NCBI GenBank assembly: GCA_900114805.1
Contig: FOZN01000004.1
Span: 310,001-374,000, forward strand
DNA length: 64,000 nucleotides
Direction of reading: 5' to 3'
Origin: Agrococcus baldri
GTDB lineage: Bacteria > Actinomycetota > Actinomycetes > Actinomycetales > Microbacteriaceae
Position numbers and translations under genes: made by a program. Within the stretch, counting starts at the first letter, position 1. Each line of letters opens with the position of its first letter. The notes under the pieces were generated by a model, which saw only the letters and a list, made by a program, of their open reading frames with translations, did no database searches and was not told where the DNA came from. This document shows, one piece after another, positions 37,357 through 51,803 of the stretch.

Positions 37357-39390
37357 CTACAGGCCGTCGAACGGCTCTGGATCATCCAAGCGGATGCGGA
37401 GGCGCGGTGGGGCGCCCGGCTTGCGTGGCCGCGCGGCGGCGGCGAGCACGCGGCCGCGGGCGATGCCTGCGACGCGCGCGCCGTCGGCGTAGGCGAAGCG
37501 GGCGATGGCGCGCTCGAGCTCACCCTCGCGGCTGCCCTTCACGACATCCGCCGGCGCCGGCACCGGCCCGAGCACGTCGAGGTGCTCGAGAACGCCGAGC
37601 ACCTCGATCGCCTCGGCGACGGCGTCGGGGTGCCCGACGACGGATGCGGTGCGCACGGCGGGCGGGAAGCGCAGGCTCCGGCGCTCGGCGAGCTCCGCCT
37701 TCGCGAACGGCACGGTCGTGTCACCGGTGATGGCGGTGACGGTGGTGCCGCCTGCGCCGGTCAGCACGACGGTGGCGCCGTCGGCGGCGAGCGCCCTGGC
37801 GGTCGCCCACTGCCGCACGGCCTCCTCCGCCACGCGCAGGCCCTCGCGCGAGAGCAGCGCGTCGCCGTCGAGCAGCAGCACGGCGCCGTAGCCGCCGTCG
37901 GCGATGGGCTCGGCGCCGCGCGTGGCGACCACCAGGCGCGGCTTCGCGTCGACGGTGAGCCGCTCGTGCTCCCCGTCGGCGACCATCACCGGCACGCCGG
38001 GGAACGCGCGGCCGAGCTCCTCGGCGATGCGGGTCGAGCCGCGACCGACCTCGGTGAGCGTCGTGCCGTGGCAACTCTGGCAGCGCCAGGCGGCGGCGAG
38101 GCGGCCGCAGAGTCGGCACGAGGGCACCGCGCCGCGCGCGCTGCGACCGAGCGGACCGGCGCAGCTCGTGCAGCGGGCGCGCACGCCGCAGTCACCGCAG
38201 CGCAGCCCGGGCGCGTGGCCGGGGCGAGCGACCTGCACGAGCACGGGCTGCGTCGCCAGCGCCTCCTTCGCGGCGCGGAACGCGACGGCCGGCACGCGCC
38301 TGCTGTCGTCGGTGAGCGCCGAGGGCAGCACCCGCACGCGGTGCGCGCCGAGGCGCTCGTGCTCGAGGAAGCCGAGCTCCACCAGCCGCTCGGCGTCGCT
38401 CGAGCGCGCGTGCCCGGCGAGCACGAGCGCGCAGCCGGACTGGCTCTGGCGCACGAGCGCCGCGTCGCGTGCATGCACCCAGGGCGCGAGCGGCTCGGAG
38501 AGCAGCGGGTCGCCGTCCTCCCAGATCGCCAGCAGGCCCAGGTTCGCGGCCGGCGCGTAGACGGCCGAGCGCGGCCCGATGATTGCGACCGGGTCGCCGT
38601 CGATGCAGCGCAGGAAGCCGCGGTAGCGCTCCGGGTTCTTCTGCCGCGCGTCCAGCTCGACCACCCGCTCCGAGCCGATCGCGGCGCTGAGCGCGATGCG
38701 CAGCTGTCGCTGGTCGCGGTGGTCGGGCACGACCATGATCGCCTGCTCGCCGCGCTCGACCGCCTGCCTCGCGATGGCGGCCAGCGCGATCGCCCAGCGG
38801 CCGACCCATGCCGTGCGGTTCGTCGCACCGCTGTCGATCGCGTCGCTCAGGTCGACGACCTCGGCGACGCCGCCGGCGCATTCGATCGCCACCCGTCGCC
38901 GATCCTCGACGAGCCGGGGCAGCACGGCCTCGCTCTCGGCGAGTGCGGGCAGCGCCGGCAGCGGGCTGCGCTCGCGCGCGAGCCACTGCTTCTCGACACG
39001 CGCTTGCCGCCCGGGGATCGCGACCCGCAGCACATCGGCGGCTCCCCCGGCCGCCCGGTCGGCGACCGCGCGCGCGAGCGCCCACACCTCCGGCTGCAGC
39101 ACGGGCACGGGCGAGACCACCTTCTCGACGTCGGCGACCTCGCCCTCCCAGGCCCGCGCATCCGCCGTCTCGACGACCCAGCCGGCCGTCATGCGGTCGC
39201 CGCGCAGCGGCACGCGAACGCGCACGCCCGGCTCGACCCCGGTCATGCCCGGTGGCACGCGGTACTCGAAGAGCCGGTCGAGCTGCGGCAGCCGCGAGTC
39301 GACGACGACCCGGGCGTATCCAGGCTCTCCGCCCGGGGCCGTCTCAGACGCGATCGCCCCAGACGGCAGCCCGTCCGGCTCGGCGGGCAA
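37357..39390 (-). CDS. priA: PriA-like primosomal protein N', probably helicase-inactive
   Basis: Protein of about 677 aa. The N-terminal 3'-DNA-binding domain starts ARVVVDSRLPQLDRLFEYRVP. The zinc-binding cysteines are CGDCGVRARCTSC and CRLCGRLAAAWRCQSC. Walker A is missing: the place of GxTGSGKT reads DSGATNRTAWVGR. The DEEH box is also altered (LLAIWEDGDP), as known for actinobacterial PriA, so replication restart may rely on structure rather than unwinding. The TTG at 39390, with GAGG close by, is the only reasonable start; it lies 5 nt past the metK stop. Confidence 0.9.
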   Translation of the reverse strand: MPAEPDGLPSGAIASETAPGGEPGYARVVVDSRLPQLDRLFEYRVPPGMTGVEPGVRVRVPLRGDRMTAGWVVETADARAWEGEVADVEKVVSPVPVLQPEVWALARAVADRAAGGAADVLRVAIPGRQARVEKQWLARERSPLPALPALAESEAVLPRLVEDRRRVAIECAGGVAEVVDLSDAIDSGATNRTAWVGRWAIALAAIARQAVERGEQAIMVVPDHRDQRQLRIALSAAIGSERVVELDARQKNPERYRGFLRCIDGDPVAIIGPRSAVYAPAANLGLLAIWEDGDPLLSEPLAPWVHARDAALVRQSQSGCALVLAGHARSSDAERLVELGFLEHERLGAHRVRVLPSALTDDSRRVPAVAFRAAKEALATQPVLVQVARPGHAPGLRCGDCGVRARCTSCAGPLGRSARGAVPSCRLCGRLAAAWRCQSCHGTTLTEVGRGSTRIAEELGRAFPGVPVMVADGEHERLTVDAKPRLVVATRGAEPIADGGYGAVLLLDGDALLSREGLRVAEEAVRQWATARALAADGATVVLTGAGGTTVTAITGDTTVPFAKAELAERRSLRFPPAVRTASVVGHPDAVAEAIEVLGVLEHLDVLGPVPAPADVVKGSREGELERAIARFAYADGARVAGIARGRVLAAAARPRKPGAPPRLRIRLDDPEPFDGL

Positions 39391-39395
39391 GGGCC

Positions 39396-40583
39396 TCAGA
39401 GCCCGGCGGCGGCGCGCAGCGCGTCGACGCGGTCGAGCCGCTCCCAGGTGAAGCCGGGCAGCTCGCGGCCGAAGTGGCCGTAGGCGGCCGTCTGCCGGTA
39501 GATGGGCTTGCGCAGGTCGAGGTCGCGCACGATCGCGCCGGGGCGCAGATCGAAGACCTCGAGGATGGCGGCCTGGATCGTCTCGTCCGAGACCGCGCCC
39601 GTGCCGAACGACTCGACATAGATGCCCACCGGTTGCGCCATCCCGATCGCGTAGGCCGCCTGCACCTCCAGCCGCGAAGCGAGCCCTGCCGCGACGGCGT
39701 TCTTCGCCACCCAGCGCAGCGCGTAGGCCGCCGAGCGGTCGACCTTCGAGGGGTCCTTGCCGCTGAAGGCGCCGCCGCCGTGGCGGGCAGCGCCGCCGTA
39801 GGTGTCGACGATGATCTTGCGGCCGGTGAGACCTGCATCGCCCTTCGGCCCACCCGTGAGGAACGAGCCCGAGGGGTTGACGATCGTGCGCATGCCGCTC
39901 GTATCGAGACCGAGGCCGCTCACGACCGGCTCGATCACGTGCTTCGTCACGGCAGCCTCGATCTCGTCGTGCGTGACGCCCGGCGCGTGCTGCGTGGAGA
40001 CCAGCACCGCGTCGACGCTGACGGGCCGGAAGCCGTCGTAGCCGATCGTGACCTGCGTCTTGCCGTCGGGCCGCAGCCACTCGATCTCGCCAGAGCGGCG
40101 CACAGCGGCGAGCCGCTCGGCGAGCCGATGGGCGGCCCAGGCGGTCGCCGGCATGAAGGTGGGGGTCTCGTCGGTCGCGAAGCCGAACATGATGCCCTGG
40201 TCGCCGGCGCCGTCGCGGTCGAGCGGGTCGACCGAGCCGCTGCGCGCTTCGACGGCGGTGTCGACGCCGATCGCGATCTCGCTCGACTGCTCGCCGATCG
40301 AGACCGTGACGCCGCAGGAGTGCCCGTCGAACGAGACCTCGCTCGAGTCGTAGCCGATGTCGACGATCGTGCGCCGCGCCAGCGAGGCGATGTCGACGTA
40401 GCCCGACGTGCGCACCTCGCCCGCGACGTGCACGAGGCCCGTGGTGACGAGCGTCTCGACGGCGACCCGTGCCTCCGCGTCCTGCGCGAGCATCGCGTCG
40501 AGCACGGCGTCGGAGATCTGGTCGGAGATCTTGTCGGGGTGACCCTCGGTGACCGATTCCGAGGTGAACAGGCGCAGGCTCAA
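39396..40583 (-). CDS. metK: S-adenosylmethionine synthetase
   Basis: Protein of 395 aa making SAM from methionine and ATP. The signatures [31 protein letters not shown] and [16 protein letters not shown] are complete. The start codon is TTG with GAGGAG 5 nt upstream; it overlaps the coaBC stop by 4 nt (TTGA). No SAM riboswitch is visible because the gene is internal to an operon. Confidence 0.96.
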   Translation of the reverse strand: MSLRLFTSESVTEGHPDKISDQISDAVLDAMLAQDAEARVAVETLVTTGLVHVAGEVRTSGYVDIASLARRTIVDIGYDSSEVSFDGHSCGVTVSIGEQSSEIAIGVDTAVEARSGSVDPLDRDGAGDQGIMFGFATDETPTFMPATAWAAHRLAERLAAVRRSGEIEWLRPDGKTQVTIGYDGFRPVSVDAVLVSTQHAPGVTHDEIEAAVTKHVIEPVVSGLGLDTSGMRTIVNPSGSFLTGGPKGDAGLTGRKIIVDTYGGAARHGGGAFSGKDPSKVDRSAAYALRWVAKNAVAAGLASRLEVQAAYAIGMAQPVGIYVESFGTGAVSDETIQAAILEVFDLRPGAIVRDLDLRKPIYRQTAAYGHFGRELPGFTWERLDRVDALRAAAGL

Positions 40584-41830
40584 CGAGGCTCCTCTGTGCT
40601 GCGGGTGCTGGCGGGCCGTGCGGCGAGCTGCTGCGCGACCGTATCGATGATGTCGCGTGCCACTGACGCCTTCGCTCCGCTGGCCTCGGCGATCACGCCG
40701 GACGCGTCCAGCACGCTCACGCGCGTGGCCACGTTGCCGAATCCCTCGTCGTGCCCCACCCGGTTGACGACCAGCAGGTCGGCGCCCTTGCGGGCGAGCT
40801 TCGCGCGGCCGCGGTGGATCAGGGCCGTGTCGTCGGCCTCGGTCTCGGCGGCGAAGCCGACGACGAGGTTGCGGCGCTGCCGCTGCGCGAGGCCGGCGAG
40901 AATGTCGGGGTTCTGCGTCAGCGTCAGTGTGGGGGTCTCGCCCCACTCCTCTTTGCTGCGCTTGCCGTCGGTGACGCCCTCGACCCGGTAGTCCGCGACG
41001 GCGGCAGCCATCACGAGCACGTCGGCGCTCGCGTGCGCCTCCATCGCCTCGGCCAGCTGCGCCGTCGTCTCGACCTCGATCAGCGCCACGCCATCGGGCG
41101 CCGGCACGTGCAGGTTGGCGCCGACGAGCGTCACCGCGGCGCCCGCGTCGCGCGCGGCCTCGGCCAGCGCCACGCCCATGGCGCCGCTCGAGCGGTTCCC
41201 GAGGAAGCGCACCGGGTCGATGGGCTCGCGGGTGCCGCCGGCGGAGATCACGACGCTGCGGCCGGCGAGCGAGCTCGTCGCGCCCGAGTCGGTCGAGCCG
41301 GTCGTGCCGGTCACAAGCGCGAGCGCGGCTGCGATCACCTCGGCAGGCTCGGCCATGCGGCCCAGGCCCGCATCGGAGCCCGTCAGCTGGCCGGAGACCG
41401 GGCCGACGATCGTGACGCCGCGCTCGGCGAGCGTGGCGACGTTCGCCTGCACCGAGGCCTGCTCCCACATCTCGGTGTGCATCGCGGGTGCGAGCACCAG
41501 CGGAGCGCGGGAGGCGAGGATGGTGGTGCCGAGCAGGTCGTCGGCGAAGCCGTGCGCGAGCTTGGCGATCGTGTTCGCCGTCGCCGGCAGCACGATGATG
41601 AGGTCGGCCTGCTGCCCGAGCGCGACGTGGCGCACGCTCGCGACGTCGTCGAAGACCTCGTCGGTGACGGGATTGCGGCTCAGCGCCTCGAGCGTCGGGC
41701 GCCCGATGAAGCGCAGGGCGGATGCGGTGGGCACGACGTGCACGTCGTGCCCGGCCAGCACGAGCTCGCGGATGGCGAGCGCGGCCTTGTACGCGGCGAT
41801 CCCGCCGGAGATCCCGACGACGACGCGCAT
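40580..41830 (-). CDS. coaBC: Bifunctional phosphopantothenoylcysteine decarboxylase / synthetase
   Basis: Protein of 416 aa for two CoA steps. The N-terminal CoaC flavoprotein (1-~180) has [15 protein letters not shown], the active-site His in [12 protein letters not shown], and PAMHTEMW. The CoaB synthetase (~195-400) has [20 protein letters not shown] and [10 protein letters not shown] short Thr/Ser/Gly linker joins them. The ATG overlaps the rpoZ stop by one base (TGATG). rpoZ-coaBC-metK is the standard actinobacterial order. Confidence 0.96.
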   Translation of the reverse strand: MRVVVGISGGIAAYKAALAIRELVLAGHDVHVVPTASALRFIGRPTLEALSRNPVTDEVFDDVASVRHVALGQQADLIIVLPATANTIAKLAHGFADDLLGTTILASRAPLVLAPAMHTEMWEQASVQANVATLAERGVTIVGPVSGQLTGSDAGLGRMAEPAEVIAAALALVTGTTGSTDSGATSSLAGRSVVISAGGTREPIDPVRFLGNRSSGAMGVALAEAARDAGAAVTLVGANLHVPAPDGVALIEVETTAQLAEAMEAHASADVLVMAAAVADYRVEGVTDGKRSKEEWGETPTLTLTQNPDILAGLAQRQRRNLVVGFAAETEADDTALIHRGRAKLARKGADLLVVNRVGHDEGFGNVATRVSVLDASGVIAEASGAKASVARDIIDTVAQQLAARPASTRSTEEPR

Positions 41831-42090
41831 CAGACCGAGGCTGCCTCGTCCTTGGTCAGGACCAGCTTGTCCTGGTGGATCTCGTGCAGCGAAACCGACA
41901 GCGGCTTGTCCTCGACGGTCGCGTCGACGAGCGGACCGACGTTGTCGAACATCGAGCCCTCGTGGATATCGGTGTAGTAGTCGTTGATCTGGCGCGCGCG
42001 CTTCGACGCGAAGATCACGAGCTGGTACTTGGAGTCGACCTTCTCGAGCAGCTCGTCGATCGGCGGGTTGATGATGCCCTTGCTGGCCAT
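41830..42090 (-). CDS. rpoZ: RNA polymerase omega subunit
   Basis: Protein of 86 aa that helps assemble RNA polymerase around the beta' subunit. It contains [20 protein letters not shown] and [12 protein letters not shown], the conserved core of omega. AGGAGG lies 5-6 nt before the ATG. The gene follows gmk with a 77-nt gap, the only sizeable gap in this part of the operon. Confidence 0.96.
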   Translation of the reverse strand: MASKGIINPPIDELLEKVDSKYQLVIFASKRARQINDYYTDIHEGSMFDNVGPLVDATVEDKPLSVSLHEIHQDKLVLTKDEAASV

Positions 42091-42167
42091 GGGTGCCTCC
42101 TGCAGTCGTGGTGGATGCGGGGCGCGGCCCGCGAAAGCTCGTGCGCCACTGGGCGCAAGGACTCAGT

Positions 42168-43109
42168 CTACCGTGCCGGATCGGCTTCCGCCGCGAGGAT
42201 GTGCTCGACGACCTCGCGGGCCGCCTCGGCGATGTCGGTGTTGACGACCGTCGCGTCGAACTCCGGCTGACTGGCGAGCTCGACTTTCGCGGTCTCGAGC
42301 CGGCGGGTGCGCTCGTCCTCGGTCTCGGTGCCGCGGCCAACGAGCCTGCGCACCAGCTCGTCCCACGACGGCGGCGCGAGGAACAGCAGCACCGCATCCG
42401 GGAACGACTCGCGCACCTGCCTAGCACCCTGCAGGTCGATCTCCAGCAGCACCGAGGAGCCCTCGTCGAGCGCGGCCTGCACGCTCGAGCGCGGCGTGCC
42501 GTAGCGCGACTGGTTGTGCACCTTCGCCCACTCGAGGAACTCGCCCTCACCGACCATCCGGTCGAAGTCGGCATCGCTCACGAACGCGTAGTGCACCCCG
42601 TCGATCTCGCCCGGACGAGGGCTGCGCGTGGTGGCGCTCACCGACTGGCGGATCTGCGGGAAGTGGTCGCGCACGTACTGCGCCACCGTGCCCTTGCCGA
42701 CCGCGGTCGGGCCGGCGAGGACGATGAGACGGGGGCGACGCGAGGGATCCACGTCGTCAAGCCAACCGCGAACGCGCTCGCGCTGCAAACCGCCGAGCCC
42801 GCCGAGCCGCTTCGCGCGGGCGATGCCGAGGCTCGCCATCAGCGCCTCGACGCGCTTGGGGCCCATGCTGCGCAGGCTGCCGAGGTACTCCTCGACCCGC
42901 AGCCGCGCCTCCGGGCTGCCCGGCTCCTGCCACGCCCGCTCGGCGACATCCCGCGCGCCGCGCTGGCCGGCGGCGATGGCGCGCTTGACCGCGGCCCTCG
43001 CGCGACGCGCCTCGACCGCCGCGCGGCCGGCGGCGCCAGGATCGGGGACCGGATGCTGGTCGATGACGCCGCGGAGCCTCGCCTCGGATGCGCGCTCGGC
43101 GTCGCTCAT
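42168..43109 (-). CDS. gmk: Guanylate kinase fused to N-terminal mIHF-like DNA-binding domain
   Basis: Protein of 313 aa against about 190-205 for guanylate kinase alone. Residues ~65-118 ([18 protein letters not shown], then [18 protein letters not shown]) match mycobacterial-type integration host factor, a helix-turn-helix nucleoid protein encoded just upstream of gmk in mycobacteria. Residues ~125-313 are a complete guanylate kinase with P-loop [23 protein letters not shown] and [10 protein letters not shown]. The fusion is in frame with no internal stop. The ATG overlaps the pyrF stop by 4 nt. Confidence 0.94.
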   Translation of the reverse strand: MSDAERASEARLRGVIDQHPVPDPGAAGRAAVEARRARAAVKRAIAAGQRGARDVAERAWQEPGSPEARLRVEEYLGSLRSMGPKRVEALMASLGIARAKRLGGLGGLQRERVRGWLDDVDPSRRPRLIVLAGPTAVGKGTVAQYVRDHFPQIRQSVSATTRSPRPGEIDGVHYAFVSDADFDRMVGEGEFLEWAKVHNQSRYGTPRSSVQAALDEGSSVLLEIDLQGARQVRESFPDAVLLFLAPPSWDELVRRLVGRGTETEDERTRRLETAKVELASQPEFDATVVNTDIAEAAREVVEHILAAEADPAR

Positions 43110-43956
43110 CGGGACAGCGCTGCGCCCGCCGCGTCGATCGCGGCGACGAGCCCGTCGGGGCCGGCCTGCAGGATGCTGCGGCTCGCGCTCGCGAGCACGA
43201 GCGCGTCGCCGGGGAAGAGCGTGCGCAGCGAGGTCAGGCTCGCGCCCTGCGCGCCGAAGCCGGGCGCGAGCACCGGGGTGGCTGCGCGCAGCGTCGACGC
43301 ATCCGTCACGAGTCCGTAGTCCGCGCGGTCGACGGTGGCGCCGATGACGACGCCGTGGCCGGCGCCGGAGGCGATGTTGCGCGCGGCGACCGCGTCAGCG
43401 ACCGTCGCCGCCACTGTGCGCCCGTCGCCCACCCGCGCCTGCTGCAGGGTCCGGGCCTCGGGGTTGGAGGTCGCGGCGAGCACGAACAGCGCCTTGCCCG
43501 CGCGCTCGGCGGCGGCGAAGGCGCCCTCGAGCGCCCCGACGCCGAGGTACGGGCTGACCGTCAGCGCGTCGGCCTCGAGCGGCGAGCCGGGCGTGAGCCA
43601 CGCGGCGGCATAGCCGTCGTTGGTCGAGCCGATGTCGCCGCGCTTCGCGTCCGCGATCACGAGCAGCCCTGCAGCTCGCGCGTCGGCCAGCACGCGCTCG
43701 AGCGCGGCGAAGCCGGCCGATCCGTGCGCCTCGAACAGCGCCACCTGCGGCTTGATCACCGCGACCCGCCCGGCGGCCGCCTCGACGACCGTGCGCCCGA
43801 AGCGCTCGAGACCCGACGCATCCGCCCCCGTGCCGGGCCCGGCGCCCCACGCCTCGAGCAGCGCCGGGTGCGGGTCGATGCCGACGCACAGCGGTCCGTG
43901 CTCGGTGACGGATGCGGTGAGGCGCCGCAGGAAGGTCACCGGCTGCACCGCGGTGG

Positions 43957-43960
<4 letters not shown>
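43106..43960 (-). CDS. pyrF: Orotidine 5'-phosphate decarboxylase (type 2)
   Basis: Protein of 284 aa that makes [32 protein letters not shown] and the catalytic-lysine motif [13 protein letters not shown] mark the longer mycobacterial/Myxococcus type. [11 protein letters not shown] forms the phosphate-binding loop. It overlaps carB upstream and gmk downstream by 4 nt each. Confidence 0.96.
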
Positions 43961-47231
<3,271 letters not shown>

Positions 47232-47232
<1 letters not shown>

Positions 47233-48404
47233 CAGGCCTGCGCCCCCTTCTTCGCGATGACGAGATCGCGGAACTGACCGAACATGTGGTGGGCGTCGTT
47301 GGGCCCTGCCGCCGACTCGGGGTGGTACTGCACGCTGAAGGCGGGGATGTCGAGGGCGCGGAGGCCCTCGACGACGCGGTCGTTGAGCGAGTAGTGGCTC
47401 ACCTCGACGCGGCCGAAGCCCGCCGGGCTCTCGAGCTGCTCGCCGATCGCCGCGTCGACGGCGAAGCCGTGGTTCTGGCTGGTGATCTCGACCCGGCCGG
47501 TCGCCACGTCGAGCACCGGCTGGTTGATGCCGCGGTGGCCGAAGGGCAGCTTGTAGGTGCCGAAGCCGAGCGCGCGGCCCAGCAGCTGGTTGCCGAAGCA
47601 GATGCCGAAGAACGGAAGCTCGGCGCGCAGCAGGCCCTGCAGCAGCTCGACCTGGCTGCCGGAGGCCGCCGGGTCGCCGGGGCCGTTCGAGTAGAAGGCG
47701 GCCACCGGCTCGTGCGCGAGCACCTGCTCGAGGGTGGAGTCCTGCGGCAGCACCACCAGGTCGAAGCCCTGCTGCTGCAGGTACTTCAGCGTCGAGCCCT
47801 TGATGCCGAGATCCAGCACCGCGAGCGTGCCGATCGACTCGCCCTCGGCGGGCAGCGCGTACGGCTCCGTCGTGCTGACGGTCGCGGCGAGGCTGCGGCC
47901 GGCCATCTGCGGGCTCTCGCGCACGACGGCGAGCATCGCAGCGTCATCCGTCAGCGCCTCGCCCGAGAAGACGCCGGCGCGCATGGCGCCCACGTCGCGG
48001 ATGCGGCGCGTGATCGCGCGAGTGTCGACGCCGGCGATGCCGACGACGCCGTCGCGCTCGAGCTGCGCGCCGAGCGGCTCCTCCGCGCGCCAGTTCGAGG
48101 TGATGCGGCTGGCGGTGCGCACGACGTAGCCGCTCGGCCACATGCGCGCCGACTCGTCGTCCTCGCTCGTCACGCCGGTGATGCCGATGTGGGGCGAGGT
48201 CTGCACGACGATCTGGCCCGCGTAGCTGGGGTCGGTGAGCGTCTCCTGGTAGCCGGTCATGCCGGTGGCGAAGACGGCCTCGCCGAGCGCCTGACCGGTC
48301 GCGCCGTAGGCGCTGCCGCGGTAGATCGTGCCGTCCTCGAGGACGAGGGCGGCGTCCTGCGCCCGGCGCAGGGCTGCGGGTGCGCTCGATGCTGATTCGG
48401 TCAT
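47232..48404 (-). CDS. carA: Carbamoyl-phosphate synthase small (glutaminase) subunit
   Basis: Protein of 390 aa that supplies ammonia to CarB. The N-terminal CPSase_sm domain starts [16 protein letters not shown]. The class I amidotransferase domain has the nucleophile in [14 protein letters not shown], the loop [12 protein letters not shown] and the His/Glu pair in [10 protein letters not shown]. The start ATG overlaps the stop of the preceding PH-like gene by 4 nt. Confidence 0.97.
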
Positions 48405-48907
48405 GGGGTGAGTCCTTCCCCTGCAGTGGTGGTCGTGGTGCCGCGGGCGAGGGCGCTGAGCGCCTCGAACGCGGGCGCGTCATCGCCGATGACGCGCACG
48501 TAGGTGTCGACGTCGGCGCCGAGCTCGTGCGCGATCACGATGATCCCGCCGGGCTCGACCACGCGGTCGATGGTCCAGGTGGCCCGCTCGACCGAGCGGA
48601 TGCTCGTGGCGGGGATGCGCAGCTCGCGCCGGTCGGCGAGCAGCTGCACGCCGTCGGCGTCGATCGCCATCCTCGTGCGGCCGCGGAAGCCCAGCCCGTG
48701 CGCGAAGATGCGGTCGTAGGGGTCGCCGGCGCGGGTGGTGGCGACGTAGAGGGCGTCGACGACGAGGCTCGGCGTCGCGTCGATCCAGCCCTGCGGCGCG
48801 GTGATGTCGCGCTGGCGTCGTCGGCGGCCGCGGATGCCGAGCCACACCAGCAGCGCCACCAGCACGACGAATGCCGCGCAGAGCAGCGCGAAGAGCTCCT
48901 TGGTCAT
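48401..48907 (-). CDS. PH-like single-pass membrane protein of the pyr operon
   Basis: Protein of 168 aa. One N-terminal helix (about 5-24), a basic stop-transfer GRRRRQR, then a globular domain whose strands (MAIDADGVQLLADRRELRIPATSIRSVER) resemble bacterial PH-like folds. It occupies the same place between pyrC and carA as M. tuberculosis Rv1382, annotated there only as a membrane or exported protein. It overlaps both neighbours by 4 nt. Function is unknown. Confidence 0.85.
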   Translation of the reverse strand: MTKELFALLCAAFVVLVALLVWLGIRGRRRRQRDITAPQGWIDATPSLVVDALYVATTRAGDPYDRIFAHGLGFRGRTRMAIDADGVQLLADRRELRIPATSIRSVERATWTIDRVVEPGGIIVIAHELGADVDTYVRVIGDDAPAFEALSALARGTTTTTAGEGLTP

Positions 48908-50246
48908 GCCTGCACCTGCGTCTCTGCGATCTCGGCATCCATCACGGTGCGCCGGCCGCCGTGCCAGACATGCAGCACGGTGCCGGGCAGCTCGACGCCC
49001 AGGAAGGGCGAGTTGGTCGAGCGCCCCTTGAGGCTCGCGGCCTCGACGGTGCGCCGCGCGGCGGGGTCGACCAGCACCAGGTGCGCGGGCGAGCCGATCT
49101 CGAGCGGGGCGTCGTAGCCGCTCTCGCGGCCGATCGCGGCCGGCGCGGTCGACATGACGCGCGCGACGCCCGCCCAGTCGAGCAGCCCGGTCTCGACCAT
49201 CGCCTCCTGCACCACGCCTAGCGCGGTCTCCAGCCCGACCATGCCGAAGGCCGCATCCGCGAACGCCGCCTGCTTCGCCTCCGGCGCGTGCGGCGCGTGG
49301 TCGGTGGCGACGATGTCGATGGTGCCGTCGGCCAGCGCCTCGCGCAGCGCCCGCACGTCGCGGTCGGCGCGCAGCGGCGGGTTCACCTTGTAGCGGGCGT
49401 CGTAGCTGCGCACGAGCTCCTCGGTGAGCAGCAGGTGGTGGGGCGTGACCTCCGCGGTGATGGCGATGCCCTTGGCCTTGGCGGCGCGCACCACCTCGAC
49501 GGTCTCGAGCGTCGAGACGTGGCAGACGTGCAGCCGCGCGCCGGCGGCCTCGGCGAGCATGGCGTCGCGCGCCACGATCGCGGCCTCGGCGGCGGACGGC
49601 CAGCCGGTGAGGCCGAGCTCGGCCGCGAGCGGGCTCTCGTGCATGACGGAGCCGCGCGTGAGCGAGGGGTCCTGCGCGTGCTGCGCGATGACCGCGCCGA
49701 GCGAGGCGGCGTGCTCGAGGGCGCGGCGCATGAGCTCGGCGTCGGCGACGCAGTGCCCGTCGTCGCTGAAGACCCGCACGCGCGCTGCCGAGCCGGCCAG
49801 CATGCCCATGTCGGCCAGCCGCTCCCCCGCGAGCCCGACGCTCACCGCCCCGATCGGCCGCACGGTCGCGAGCCCCGCCTCGAGGCCGAGCCGGTGCACC
49901 TGCTCGACCACCGCGGGCGTGTCGGCGACGGGCGTGGTGTTGGCCATCGCGAACACGCAGGTGTAGCCACCGGCCGCGGCCGCGCGCACGCCGGTGGCGA
50001 CGGTCTCCGCCTGCTCGCCGCCGGGCTGGCGCAGGTGCGTGTGCAGATCGACCAGCCCCGGCAGGGCGACGAGGCCGGATGCGTCCACGACCTCGGCAGC
50101 GTCGCGGTCGATGGTCGTCGGATCGACGAAGGCGCCGTCGGCGATCGCGAGATCGCGCGGCTCGCCGCCCAGGACGGCGGCACCGGTCACCAGCGTGGTG
50201 CCGGCCCGCGCAGTGCCGGTCTGCGGAGTGCCGGTCTGCGGAGTGG

Positions 50247-50250
<4 letters not shown>
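48904..50250 (-). CDS. pyrC: Dihydroorotase (type I)
   Basis: Protein of 448 aa that cyclises carbamoyl-aspartate. Zinc ligands are in [13 protein letters not shown], the catalytic Asp in [12 protein letters not shown], His residues in IAQHAQD and HVCHVSTLE, and the final Asp in [14 protein letters not shown]. The N-terminus has a small duplication ([11 protein letters not shown]) from a 15-bp repeat. It overlaps pyrB and the PH-like gene by 4 nt each. Confidence 0.96.
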
Positions 50251-51196
<946 letters not shown>

Positions 51197-51200
<4 letters not shown>

Positions 51201-51745
51201 GCGGCGCCGTCCTCGATCACGACCGCGTCCTCGCCGTCGACCTCGTCGAGCAGGATCGACACGTGCTCGCTGCGGGCGCTCGGCAGGTTCTTGCCCACCG
51301 AGTCGGCCCGGATGGGCAGCTCGCGGTGGCCGCGGTCGACCAGCACGGCCAGCCGCACGGCGCGCGGCCGGCCGAGGTCCGAGAGCGCATCGAGGGCGGC
51401 GCGGATGGTGCGGCCCGAGTAGAGCACGTCGTCGACCAGCACGATCACCTGGTCGTCGATGCCGACGGCCGGGATGCGGGTCGGATGCGGTGCACGCGTC
51501 GGGCGGGCACGCAGGTCGTCGCGGTGCATGGTGATGTCGAGCGCGCCGGTGCGGGCGGCGAAGTCCTCGCCGGTGATGTCGGTCAGCCGGGCGGCCAGTC
51601 GCTCGGCGAGGTGGACGCCGCGGGTGGGGATGCCCAGCAGCACGAGGTCCTTTGGACCATGGTTCGCCTCGAGGATCTCGTGGGCGATGCGCGTGAGGGC
51701 CCTGGCGATCTCGTCGGGGCCGAGCACGATGCGCGATTGAGTCAC
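51197..51745 (-). CDS. pyrR: Bifunctional pyr operon regulator / uracil phosphoribosyltransferase
   Basis: Protein of 182 aa. PyrR binds pyr mRNA when UMP is high and has weak uracil PRTase activity. The PRPP loop [19 protein letters not shown] is canonical; [16 protein letters not shown] and the RNA-binding basic strand are present. The start is GTG at 51745 with AAGGGAG 6 nt upstream. That RBS lies in the base of a PyrR-binding RNA loop, pointing to translational autocontrol. Confidence 0.96.
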
Positions 51746-51754
51746 GGACGACTC

Positions 51755-51785
51755 CCTTCTCCGCCTCACAGGACGGGCTTCAAGG
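51755..51785 (-). promoter_or_regulatory. PyrR-binding RNA loop overlapping the pyrR ribosome binding site
   Basis: On the RNA strand CCUU and AAGG form the stem base, and the internal hairpin holds CGUCCUGUGAGGCG, matching the GUCCNGNGAGGY core of Bacillus PyrR-binding loops. The 3' AAGG of the stem is part of the SD of pyrR. Binding of PyrR-UMP would hide the RBS and shut down the coupled operon. No terminator hairpin follows, so control is likely translational, as reported for mycobacteria. Confidence 0.75.
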
Positions 51786-51803
51786 TTGTCTGATGGGTCC
51801 ACT

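Noticed and set aside
40583-40640. SAM riboswitch upstream of metK
   Set aside because: The stretch is coaBC coding sequence and metK overlaps it; no S-box-like elements are seen.
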